A DNA stretch of 14,243 nucleotides from assembly GCA_937905835.1 (NCBI GenBank), contig CALCXK010000081.1:1-14243 (forward strand). Reading direction: 5' to 3'. Below are positions 1-6,084 of this stretch, one piece after another; position 1 is the stretch's first letter; every line of letters begins with the position of its first letter. The notes beneath the pieces were generated by a model, which was not told where the DNA came from, ran no database searches, and saw only the letters and a list, made by a program, of their open reading frames with translations. This DNA comes from an uncultured Ilumatobacter sp. GTDB taxonomy: Bacteria; Actinomycetota; Acidimicrobiia; Acidimicrobiales; Ilumatobacteraceae. The translations under genes and the position numbers were made by a program.

Positions 1-216
1 CACGACGATCCTCAGGTCATCAACAACAACGTCTTCGTCGAGCGAGAGCACCCGATTGCCGGCATGGTCCGTGAACCCCGCCCGGCAGCTCAGATGTCGG
101 CGACTCCGCAGCACATCGGCGACCATGCACCGTCCTTCGGTCAGCACTCTGACGAGATCGTCACCGAACTTGGGCTCGATGCCTCAGCGCTTCGAGCGGC
201 GCGCGTGATCTTCTGA
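1..216 (+). CDS. CaiB/BaiF family (class III) CoA-transferase, C-terminal end
   Basis: An open frame enters from the left edge and gives 71 residues before a TGA. It contains DPQVINNNVFVE, EHPIAGMVREPRPAAQMS, GDHAPSFGQHSDEIVTELG and a final LDASALRAARVIF. This pattern (a 'V.HP..G' segment, then a 'P.LG.HTDEIL.ELG' helix, then a short Ala/Leu helix) is characteristic of the C-terminus of class III CoA-transferases. Those enzymes move CoA between an acyl-CoA and a free carboxylic acid, for example in carnitine, bile-acid or alpha-methylacyl-CoA metabolism. The catalytic Asp lies in the missing N-terminal part, so the substrate cannot be inferred. The gene converges on the lipoprotein gene at 270-1604, with a hairpin in the 53-base gap. 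Family assignment rests on recalled sequence pattern only. Confidence 0.75.
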   Translation, partial: HDDPQVINNNVFVEREHPIAGMVREPRPAAQMSATPQHIGDHAPSFGQHSDEIVTELGLDASALRAARVIF

Positions 217-238
217 CCGGAGATGAACCCGGCAGCCT

Positions 239-259
239 CGAATGACCGCTGTTCATTCG
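239..259. terminator. Hairpin between convergent genes, candidate bidirectional terminator
   Basis: CGAATGA (239-245) pairs perfectly with TCATTCG (253-259) around a 7-base loop. It lies in the 53-base gap between the stops of two convergent genes. There is no long T-run on either side, so the terminator role is inferred from position. Confidence 0.4.
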
Positions 260-269
260 CGACACCGCC

Positions 270-1604
270 TCAGCCTTCGTCAAGCCGCTCTGGGACAACG
301 ACATACGAGCCATCGGTGAATCCGCCAAGCACGAGCGCGTTGTCAACAATTTTGGCGAGGTCGCGGGTCGAGACTGGATAGTTGCCGCTGACGGTCACGG
401 CCCAGGTGAACCCATCAGAACGTCGAGTGAACATCGCATGCGCGCTCTCGAGCGTTCCGGTGTGCCCGAAGCTCAGCGCAACATCGTCCTCGGCATCGAA
501 GATCATCAGGCCCATGCCGTACCCACTGGTCGGGTCTGGAGGGATCGTGGTCGTTGTTACCGGTCCGGTCGGGTTTTGCCGGTCAACAGACTCTGGCGGG
601 TCGACCGTGATCGTCTGCATCTCGACCAACGTCGCTGCGTCGAGCAGTTTCGTGCCGGGCGTGGCCAGGTCGATCGAGTCGAGGATGGCAACGAGGTCAG
701 TCGGTGTAGCAATCCATGCGCCAGCAGCGCCGAGCACTTCCATGTAGTTGCGGCCTGCTTCGGATCGGTGTTCGACATCGCCGACGCCGACGTCAAAGGT
801 TTCGGCCATCCGCATCCCATCGATCCCGAGCGGGTCGAGCACTTCACGCCGAACCACGCTCTCGTAGCGCTCGCCCGTCAGGGCTTCGATGGCAATCCCG
901 AGCAGACAGAAGTTCATATTGCTGTACTGGAATCGCCCACCCGGCGTGCCCTGCAGGCTTCGTGTCAGTCCGACCACGGCGGCCTCGCGGCACGATCCAA
1001 CCTCGTTGCGGAAGAACAGGTCTTCGTACTTGGCGAACCCGGACCGGTGAGTGAGGAGTTGCCTGATCGTGAGCGCCGAGACTCCTGCTGCCGGCGTACC
1101 CACACCCAGGTCGCTTGCCAGCAGCGACCCGATCGGGGCATCGAGGTCGAGCGTCCCAGCCTCGACCAACTGCAGTGTGGTGATCGCCGCAATCGTCTTA
1201 CTGATGCTCGCCACTCGGAAACGGTCTTCTGCTTCGGCAGGGTCTCCGGGCACACGTTCACCAAACGCTTCAGCATGTTCGAGCTCACCGTCGCGCATCA
1301 CAGCGATCGACGCAGCGCTCGAACCGCCGCGAATCAGTGTGATCTCGAGGTACCGGTCGACTGCTTCCCAGTCAGTCAGCGCGGTAACCGACGTGATCGT
1401 GGTCGGCGTTCCCAACGTTGTCGATGGTTCATTCGGAACAAACTCGGGCGTTGTCGACGACGACGTCACAGTAGCGACCGTGCTCGATGGCGCAGCCGCA
1501 GTTGGCCGCGGTGCGCTGCCCGACTCGATGGCGGGTGACGCACACGCCCCAGCGACAAGTATCAGGGAGAACCAAAGTGATCCGTGTCGTAACGTCACGC
1601 TCAT
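270..1604 (-). CDS. Serine beta-lactamase-like lipoprotein (class C / D-Ala-D-Ala carboxypeptidase fold)
   Basis: This 444-residue protein has a short basic N-terminus, a hydrophobic stretch (9-20) and a lipobox-like AGAC ending at Cys21. A Ser/Thr/Pro-rich linker follows (about 22-70). The domain carries the three penicillin-recognising motifs: S133-I-S-K136 (SxxK nucleophile and base), Y227-S-N (YxN) and H381-T-G in the place of KTG. Further family signatures are LTIRQLLTHRSGF (178-190) and the GYGMG region (361). It is therefore probably a membrane-anchored esterase, peptidase or beta-lactamase-like hydrolase on the outer face of the membrane; the substrate cannot be told from sequence. 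HTG instead of KTG is common in the esterase/EstB-like and AmpH-like members. A Thr/Pro insertion (about 345-360) precedes the HTG strand. The ATG at 1604 has no close Shine-Dalgarno and overlaps the stop of a possible small upstream ORF by four bases (ATGA). Confidence 0.88.
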   Translation of the reverse strand: MSVTLRHGSLWFSLILVAGACASPAIESGSAPRPTAAAPSSTVATVTSSSTTPEFVPNEPSTTLGTPTTITSVTALTDWEAVDRYLEITLIRGGSSAASIAVMRDGELEHAEAFGERVPGDPAEAEDRFRVASISKTIAAITTLQLVEAGTLDLDAPIGSLLASDLGVGTPAAGVSALTIRQLLTHRSGFAKYEDLFFRNEVGSCREAAVVGLTRSLQGTPGGRFQYSNMNFCLLGIAIEALTGERYESVVRREVLDPLGIDGMRMAETFDVGVGDVEHRSEAGRNYMEVLGAAGAWIATPTDLVAILDSIDLATPGTKLLDAATLVEMQTITVDPPESVDRQNPTGPVTTTTIPPDPTSGYGMGLMIFDAEDDVALSFGHTGTLESAHAMFTRRSDGFTWAVTVSGNYPVSTRDLAKIVDNALVLGGFTDGSYVVVPERLDEG

Positions 1605-1723
1605 ATGATGCCCGCTCGGCCTCCCAGATCGATGTCAGGCCATCCGCTCGGCAGCGGCAACTCCTGCTTGAGCGTCAGAACCAGCGCGAATATGTCACCC
1701 ATTTCGTCTACCCCGGCGAGCAC
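1601..1723 (-). CDS. Possible small ORF translationally coupled to the downstream lipoprotein
   Basis: A GTG-initiated frame of 40 codons (or 33 codons from the ATG at 1702) reads MLAGVDEMGDIFALVLTLKQ and then ELPLPSGWPDIDLGGRAGII. Its TGA overlaps the lipoprotein ATG in the arrangement ATGA, the classic sign of translational coupling. About 29 of the 40 codons end in G or C, in keeping with a high-GC coding region. There is no good Shine-Dalgarno or -10 hexamer directly before either start, and I do not recognise the sequence. It could be a leader peptide, a remnant, or a chance frame in the divergent promoter region shared with the exonuclease gene. Confidence 0.3.
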   Translation of the reverse strand: MLAGVDEMGDIFALVLTLKQELPLPSGWPDIDLGGRAGII

Positions 1724-1751
1724 GTCCGCGCGTCACGGGACAGCAACCATC

Positions 1752-1757
1752 TAACGT
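1752..1757 (+). promoter_or_regulatory. -10-like hexamer for the exonuclease gene (leaderless type)
   Basis: TAACGT ends 7 bases before the ATG at 1765, and no Shine-Dalgarno is present. Transcription starting at or next to the A of the ATG would give a leaderless mRNA. Confidence 0.45.
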
Positions 1758-1764
1758 TCGCCAC

Positions 1765-2460
1765 ATGCTGGCTGTCGATTTCGATCAGATCATCGTTGTC
1801 GACATCGAAACCACCGGTCTTGGTCCAGGTGCCCGGCCAGTTGAGGTCGCATGGATTCAGGTCGACCGCGACCTGAACGAGATTGCAAGAGCCGGCTCGC
1901 TGGTCAACCCGGGAATACCCATCGAACCCGGAGCTTCGGCCGTCAACGGAATCACCGACGACATGGTCGCCACATCACCGACGCTTGATCAGTTCATGCG
2001 GTCAGTCCACAGTGATCCATTCGCAAAGGGCAACACACTGGTCATCGCGCACAACGCGCCTTTCGACTACCCGCATTTTGCTCCGTTTTGCGCGAGCAGT
2101 GAACCCCTGTGCACCCTTCGGTTGGCCCGACACGTCTTTGCCGATTTCGATAACTACCGGCTTGAATCTCTATGTACCCACCTCAGCCTGGGCGGAACGC
2201 AAGAGCATCGGGCCATGGCCGACACCGAAATGTGTGTTGCTCTCACGAAGTACATGGCCGACCAGGGCACCGACGGAATCGACGGTCTGCTCGCCCTCGC
2301 AGAACGCGCGCTCTCTGAGATGAATATGCCATTCGGAAAACACAAGAACACACCGATCGCAGATCTGCCGTCCGACTACGTGGGGTGGATGCGCGCCGAG
2401 ATGAACGGCCTCGACGGCGACTTGAAGGCGTGTCTCGACCTGCACCATCCAATGACCTGA
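1765..2460 (+). CDS. DEDDh (DnaQ-like) 3'-5' exonuclease with C-terminal DUF3820/ExoX-C-like module
   Basis: The protein has 231 residues. The exonuclease domain spans about 8-165: Exo I is D13-I-E15-TTG, Exo II is AHNAPFD with D101, and Exo III is H148-RAMAD153. These supply the DEDDh set of metal ligands and catalytic histidine, which predicts hydrolysis of DNA or RNA from the 3' end with two divalent metals. After a short helix, residues 189-225 (PFGKHKNTPIADLPSDYVGW onward) match the pattern of the small DUF3820 or ExoX C-terminal module, 'FGKyKGk.i.dlP.dYl.W'. The combination resembles ExoX-type exonucleases and some DNA polymerase III epsilon-like proteins. It is too short to be a polymerase subunit with a clamp-binding tail, so a stand-alone repair nuclease is likeliest. 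The start is supported by the -10-like hexamer immediately upstream. It is divergent from the beta-lactamase-like lipoprotein. Confidence 0.9.
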   Translation: MLAVDFDQIIVVDIETTGLGPGARPVEVAWIQVDRDLNEIARAGSLVNPGIPIEPGASAVNGITDDMVATSPTLDQFMRSVHSDPFAKGNTLVIAHNAPFDYPHFAPFCASSEPLCTLRLARHVFADFDNYRLESLCTHLSLGGTQEHRAMADTEMCVALTKYMADQGTDGIDGLLALAERALSEMNMPFGKHKNTPIADLPSDYVGWMRAEMNGLDGDLKACLDLHHPMT

Positions 2461-2510
2461 CCAGACAGACACGCGAGCCCCGTTCGCCGGCGCACAGGAG
2501 GTTCCAGAGT

Positions 2511-2633
2511 GGCCTCGTCGACCACAACATCAACCCTGGAAGCAGCCGGTGGTATGCAACGGTCGTGCGGCCAGGTGCATTCACGAATGGCGACGTGGTG
2601 ACGGCCTTACCGTCCAGCAGAACGGCGAGCTGA
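2511..2633 (+). pseudogene. Possible 3' remnant of a MOSC-domain gene
   Basis: The gap between the exonuclease and the membrane protein contains, in one frame, SSRWYATVVRPGAFTNGDVV followed by TALPSSRTAS and TGA at 2631-2633. The segment resembles the end of MOSC domains, which typically reads 'G.YARVV.PG.v..GD.V'. MOSC domains are the sulfur/molybdenum-binding C-terminal domains of Mo-cofactor sulfurases and their small relatives. The upstream part of such a domain, including its conserved Cys, is absent; the frame upstream runs into the exonuclease gene. If the reading is right, a neighbouring gene was lost and only its last 35-40 codons persist. The resemblance is short and could be chance. 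Confidence 0.3.
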
Positions 2634-2636
2634 ACG

Positions 2637-3512
2637 TCAGGTCTGATCGAGAACGGCGCGGGCAACGATGTCGGTACCGAAGGCAGTGAGAATCGCCAGG
2701 TACAGCAGGCCGGTCGCAGCCATCACTGCGGAGTAATAGCGTTCTTTCAATGCTGCCCGAGTGATGAGCACGAGGATGATCGTCGAGATCGCGCACATTC
2801 CCCACATCCAGCCGAGTAGACCGCCCCAGCCGTCGTCGACCGTGCCAAGCCAGACGCTGATCATGCCGGTCGGCAGCAGCAGCGCTCCGACCTCGAGCGG
2901 CCACAGCCAGATGAGCGCAGTGACCATCTCATTCAGCAGCTTGCGCGGCAGGCCGGGTTGGACGAGATACCAGTGCCCAAGGAGCATGCCATCGCCGATC
3001 GCCCCAATGAACGCTGCACCGATCAGCGTGCGAAGTAGTGCAACCGTCAGCGTGCCGAACGATGCACCATCGGTGGCGTCGACGGCCGCAGCAATCAAGC
3101 CAACGAAACCGATGGCGACCGGAAGGAGGTCGAGGGTCGGGTTGAACTCGGATCCGGTTCGAACGACTGATACGCCGACGTCACGGTCGATGCCGGTCAT
3201 TGCCGCCACGCGCTCAGTTCGTCGGTCGAACTCGGCATCCTCGCCACTGACGCCGGCACCCTTGCGGACGATCGACACGACCAGCGCAACGAGGCAGGCG
3301 AGGGCTACGAGCGCCGAGGAAATGTCGCGTACCAGGTCGAAGCCCGAGGCCGATCCCGCAGCGAGTGCGCCGCCGGCAAAACAGAGGTAGGTGCCACGCA
3401 AGAGCCAGCCGTAGCCGACGCCGATCACCCGGCGGCGGGTGGTGAACCAGCAGAACAGCATTCCGCCGGTCGCCCACTGCAAGAGCACCGTTGCGGCGTC
3501 AAGACGGATCAC
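2637..3512 (-). CDS. Integral membrane protein of unknown function, about eight helices
   Basis: This 291-residue protein is rich in Leu, Ile, Val and Ala. Hydrophobic segments lie at about 8-22, 36-52, 65-82, 128-146, 157-178, 196-220, 232-250 and 258-278, with a charged loop at 83-127 (probably cytoplasmic or extracytoplasmic, not decidable). A distinctive motif is GDGMLLGHWYLVQPGLPRKL (172-191), followed by a Trp-rich pair of helices (IWLWPLEVG; GWMWGM). The buried His-Trp-Tyr could bind a cofactor or lipid, but this is speculation. I recognise no named family. Translation starts at a GTG; TACCCT ends 8 bases before it, and no Shine-Dalgarno is present. It converges with the exonuclease and is divergent from the lipoprotein at 3548, only 35 bases away. 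Confidence 0.75.
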   Translation of the reverse strand: MIRLDAATVLLQWATGGMLFCWFTTRRRVIGVGYGWLLRGTYLCFAGGALAAGSASGFDLVRDISSALVALACLVALVVSIVRKGAGVSGEDAEFDRRTERVAAMTGIDRDVGVSVVRTGSEFNPTLDLLPVAIGFVGLIAAAVDATDGASFGTLTVALLRTLIGAAFIGAIGDGMLLGHWYLVQPGLPRKLLNEMVTALIWLWPLEVGALLLPTGMISVWLGTVDDGWGGLLGWMWGMCAISTIILVLITRAALKERYYSAVMAATGLLYLAILTAFGTDIVARAVLDQT

Positions 3513-3520
3513 GATTCGCC

Positions 3521-3526
3521 AGGGTA
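3521..3526 (-). promoter_or_regulatory. -10-like hexamer for the membrane-protein gene
   Basis: TACCCT (minus strand) ends 8 bases before the GTG at 3512. It shares a 35-base divergent gap with the hexamer serving the opposite gene. Confidence 0.4.
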
Positions 3527-3532
3527 ACGGCG

Positions 3533-3538
3533 TACGCT
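3533..3538 (+). promoter_or_regulatory. -10-like hexamer for the cysteine-rich lipoprotein gene
   Basis: TACGCT ends 9 bases before the ATG at 3548, slightly farther than at the other starts in this window. No Shine-Dalgarno is visible. Confidence 0.35.
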
Positions 3539-3547
3539 GGCGCCGCC

Positions 3548-4198
3548 ATGGCCTCCCCCCGCCGCTCCCGTCACGTCACGTCACGTTCGGTCGCCGCCCT
3601 TGTTGCGTGCGCAGTGCTACTCAGTGCTTGCTTCGCTGCCGAACGGCCCACGCTCGGTGGTTGTGCGGTCGCCGAGACCACCGGTCGCGTCGAGACCGAC
3701 AGCGTCCTCGAACGGCTCGACTGCGTGTCACCCGAGCTGTTCACCGCCGACTACACCGTCCTCACGCGGCTCGGCGACTTGGCGTCGACGGCGCAGGTCG
3801 TCCAGGCCCCAGGCAAGCGTTCGATCACCATCAACATGGTTCGCTACATCTACGAGGGCGGATCAATGATCACCTGCGATCTGTCGCAGGGCACCTGCGA
3901 AGGCGCGATCAACGAGGCCCGCACCAGCGACGTGCTGCTGACCAGCGAGTTCTACGCCAAGGCGATGGCCGCCCGGCTTCGCGTTGATGCTGACCGTCGC
4001 ATTGGAGACCCAGTCGCCTCCGAGATCACCCAGGCCGGGGAGCCAGCCCTCTGTGTCGACATTCCGGTCACCGGCGGCACCAAGCGCTACTGCGCCCTCG
4101 AGTCGGGCGCGCTCGCATTGTTCGACGGCAGCGACCTGTTGATCGAACTGACGGGCTTCTCCGCAACGCCAAACGACACCGCCTTCGCAACCAGCTGA
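3548..4198 (+). CDS. Cysteine-rich lipoprotein of unknown function
   Basis: The 216-residue product begins with an Arg-rich n-region, a hydrophobic h-region (15-27) and a clear lipobox LLSAC with Cys28 as the lipidation site. The mature part has several Cys residues (in GGCAVAE, RLDCVS, ITCDLS, GTCEG, ALCVD and YCALE) that suggest disulfides in an exported domain. No catalytic motif or known domain was recognised. The frame is open upstream to an ATG at 3491, but that extension would lie inside the divergent gene and put 19 residues before the signal peptide. The ATG at 3548 places a standard signal peptide at the N-terminus and has a -10-like hexamer just upstream. The gene converges with the M24 peptidase. 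The name 'lipoprotein' is solid; the function is unknown. Confidence 0.78.
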   Translation: MASPRRSRHVTSRSVAALVACAVLLSACFAAERPTLGGCAVAETTGRVETDSVLERLDCVSPELFTADYTVLTRLGDLASTAQVVQAPGKRSITINMVRYIYEGGSMITCDLSQGTCEGAINEARTSDVLLTSEFYAKAMAARLRVDADRRIGDPVASEITQAGEPALCVDIPVTGGTKRYCALESGALALFDGSDLLIELTGFSATPNDTAFATS

Positions 4199-4199
4199 C

Positions 4200-4228
4200 G
4201 GTCACACCGTTTCAGGCACCGGGTGACC
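4200..4228. terminator. Inverted repeat between convergent genes, candidate terminator
   Basis: GGTCAC (4200-4205) is complementary to GTGACC (4223-4228) with a 17-base loop. It occupies the 44-base gap between the stops of the lipoprotein and the M24 peptidase. No T-tract is present. Confidence 0.35.
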
Positions 4229-4242
4229 AGACCGCTACCCGC

Positions 4243-5373
4243 CTACGCGTCGACGGAGATGAGGTGGTGGTCGGAGTTGTTGAACGAGACCGGACCATCG
4301 TTGGTCGCCGCAGCGATATCTTCGAGCCGCATGCCCCACTTGCCCGGGATGTAGATCCCCGGCTCGACGCTGAACGCGTGGCCGTGTGCGAGCGGCAGCG
4401 CGTTGCCTTCGACGATATATGGATCCTCATGGGCTTCGAGGCCGATGCCGTGCCCAGTGCGGTGAATGAAGTACTCCCCATAACCGGCGTCATCGATGAC
4501 CTTCCGGCATGCCCGGTCGACGTCTTGGCACGGCGTACCGACCGTTGCTGCAGCGACTCCTGCCGCCTGGGCTGCGAACAGCACCTCGTATGCCTCGGCG
4601 ACGTCGGGCGCAATTTCGCCCGTGAAGACGCAGCGGGTGGTGTCGGAGCAGTAACCGTTCATCGTGCCGCCAAAATCGGTCAACACGATCTCATTTTTTT
4701 TGATCACTCGGTCGCCCGGGTGGTGATGCGGGCTCGATGCGTTCTCACCGGCGGCGACAATCGCGAAGTTGACCTTCTGTGCACCTTCTTCGATGATGCG
4801 GCGTCCGAGGTGCGCCGACACTTCGGCTTCGGTTCGGCCGACGAGTGGGATCTCGCCGCGTTGGAGTTCGCCGGCAATCTTGTCGACGGCAGCACCGGCA
4901 GCGGCAAGCGCGTCGAGCTCGGCCTGATCTTTACTCATGCGGAGGTGGCCCACGACGTCAACCGCACGCGTGTACTCGGCCCCAGGAAGGTGCGGCAGTA
5001 ACTCGACGAGGAAACGGGCCCACATTTGGTCACCGACCGCGATGCGCTTCGAACCGGCGGCCAGCTTGCCGACGATGGCGGTCGGGTCTTCGGTTTCGCC
5101 CCACGGCAGCAACTCGAACACACCCGGCTGCGGTTCGACACGGGCTGCTTCAAGCCCAGGAATCACCATCGTGGCGACGCCGTCGCGCGGCACGACGAGC
5201 ATCGTCAACCGCTCGAGCGGCATGGCGCTGTAACCCGACAAGTACGGCAGGTCGTGGCCGACCGACACCATGACGGTGTCGACATTCTGTTCGACCATCG
5301 ACACCCGCACCTTGGCGAGCCGATCGAGGTAGACGGACGTGTCGGGTGTTGCGCTGGTCGCCGTGCTGCTCAT
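4243..5373 (-). CDS. M24 family metallopeptidase (Xaa-Pro dipeptidase/aminopeptidase type)
   Basis: The 376-residue protein has the two-domain layout of prolidase and aminopeptidase P. A creatinase-like N-terminal domain (about 15-140, including VGHDLPYLSGYSAMPLERLT) precedes a pita-bread catalytic domain (about 150-370). The five dinuclear metal ligands are visible: D233 (LTDFGG), D244 (YCSDTTR), H308 (HRTGHGIGLE), E337 (SVEPGIYI) and E351 (MRLEDIA). The HHHPGDR segment (216-222) supplies the upstream active-site His. It should release N-terminal residues next to proline or cleave Xaa-Pro dipeptides in the cytoplasm. The frame stays open 89 codons farther upstream (to 5640), but that stretch is Arg/Ser/Thr-rich and unlike the family. 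The ATG at 5373 fits the family length and has CAGACT 6 bases before it. Confidence 0.92.
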   Translation of the reverse strand: MSSTATSATPDTSVYLDRLAKVRVSMVEQNVDTVMVSVGHDLPYLSGYSAMPLERLTMLVVPRDGVATMVIPGLEAARVEPQPGVFELLPWGETEDPTAIVGKLAAGSKRIAVGDQMWARFLVELLPHLPGAEYTRAVDVVGHLRMSKDQAELDALAAAGAAVDKIAGELQRGEIPLVGRTEAEVSAHLGRRIIEEGAQKVNFAIVAAGENASSPHHHPGDRVIKKNEIVLTDFGGTMNGYCSDTTRCVFTGEIAPDVAEAYEVLFAAQAAGVAAATVGTPCQDVDRACRKVIDDAGYGEYFIHRTGHGIGLEAHEDPYIVEGNALPLAHGHAFSVEPGIYIPGKWGMRLEDIAAATNDGPVSFNNSDHHLISVDA

Positions 5374-5379
5374 GCCGCC

Positions 5380-5385
5380 AGTCTG
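5380..5385 (-). promoter_or_regulatory. -10-like hexamer for the M24 peptidase gene
   Basis: CAGACT (minus strand) ends 6 bases before the ATG at 5373. The same hexamer precedes ilvA at nearly the same distance, which supports this start over the long upstream extension. Confidence 0.4.
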
Positions 5386-5645
5386 CCAGCAGCTGACTCC
5401 GGCCGTCACCTCCAGCAAAGTCGGGTGCTCCGCACACCATTCGTCGTCGCTGTGCCAATCGACAACGAGAGACCTCACGACGCACCGGCTCATCCTCAAC
5501 AGTGCTGCCGGCTTCGATCGAACGATTGCGGTTTGCTCAACAATCACTGAACGCGCCTCTTTCGAACGTCGACTGCGAACAGCCACCGGCTGAACAGGCC
5601 CGAAACTCATGGTCGTTGTCTGCCGAGTTGCCCTGACCAACTCGG

Positions 5646-5651
5646 TACGGT
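5646..5651 (+). promoter_or_regulatory. -10-like hexamer for the mycoredoxin-like gene
   Basis: TACGGT ends 7 bases before the ATG at 5659. No Shine-Dalgarno is present between it and the start. Confidence 0.45.
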
Positions 5652-5658
5652 TTCAATC

Positions 5659-5997
5659 ATGGACACGACGACTACAGCGCAACAGATCGATCTCTACTGG
5701 CGTCCCGGCTGCGGGTTCTGTTCGAGTCTGCAGCATGGCCTCGACAAGCTCGGCATCGAACGCGTCGAGCACAACATCTGGGAGAGCAACGCTGATGCCG
5801 CAATCGTGCGATCTCACGCGAACGGCAACGAAGTCGTACCGACCGTCGTCATCGGCGACAGGGCCCTTGTCAACCCGTCTGCTCGCGAAGTCGTGGCATT
5901 CCTTGCCAACAATGCTCCCCATCTCCTCCCCGAAGGCAGCGACGCACCTCAGCCGGGCACGGTCGGGCGGTTCGTTGGTCGCGTCCTCGGAAGCTAA
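5659..5997 (+). CDS. Mycoredoxin/glutaredoxin-like thiol-disulfide oxidoreductase
   Basis: This 112-residue protein has a thioredoxin fold of the glutaredoxin class. Strand beta-1 (IDLYWRP) leads to the redox motif C18-G-F-C21. The cis-proline segment VVPTVVIG has Pro61, and LVNPSAREVVAFL closes the domain. In actinobacteria, mycoredoxin-1 with a CxxC site and a 'VPTVVIG....NPS' segment reduces protein-mycothiol mixed disulfides, taking electrons from mycothiol through mycothiol disulfide reductase. A 25-residue tail (about 88-112) extends beyond the core. No glutathione-specific feature was identified, and mycothiol use is an inference from the family and from the PIG-L deacetylase at the other end of the window. 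The gene stands alone, with its own -10-like hexamer, 87 bases before the cystathionine beta-synthase gene. NrdH-type redoxins are the main alternative. Confidence 0.85.
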   Translation: MDTTTTAQQIDLYWRPGCGFCSSLQHGLDKLGIERVEHNIWESNADAAIVRSHANGNEVVPTVVIGDRALVNPSAREVVAFLANNAPHLLPEGSDAPQPGTVGRFVGRVLGS

Positions 5998-6071
5998 ACA
6001 ACTCGCCCTCTCCTGGCACTTCCTCTTGTTGTTCCCTGACCTCAGCCCTGCCGGGATCGCAACTCACCTTG

Positions 6072-6077
6072 TATTGT
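6072..6077 (+). promoter_or_regulatory. -10-like hexamer for the transsulfuration operon
   Basis: TATTGT ends 7 bases before the ATG at 6085 and is the best match to TATAAT among the hexamers noted in this window. No Shine-Dalgarno intervenes and no riboswitch-like fold is seen in the 87-base gap. Confidence 0.5.
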
Positions 6078-6084
6078 TCGCATT

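Noticed and set aside
438..1538. Long plus-strand open frame (366 codons) opposite the beta-lactamase-like gene
   Set aside because: It is antisense to a gene with intact catalytic motifs, is Arg-rich and has no recognisable domain; a typical high-GC shadow frame.
2509..2601. 30-codon frame with a perfect AGGAGG 7 bases before a GTG
   Set aside because: The translation (MASSTTTSTLEAAGGMQRSC and onward) has no recognisable feature, overlaps the MOSC-like reading in another frame, and one SD match is expected by chance; kept only as a note.
2600..2614. GACGG/CCGTC small hairpin as a terminator between the exonuclease and membrane-protein genes
   Set aside because: Only 5 bp with no T-tract; expected by chance in GC-rich DNA.
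3569..3583. CGTCA pentanucleotide repeated three times within the lipoprotein signal peptide, as a possible phase-variation tract
   Set aside because: Three copies are too few for efficient slippage, and the codons make normal signal-peptide residues.
5374..5640. 89-codon in-frame N-terminal extension of the M24 peptidase
   Set aside because: It is unlike the family, would nearly abut the divergent mycoredoxin gene, and the ATG at 5373 has the promoter hexamer and expected length.
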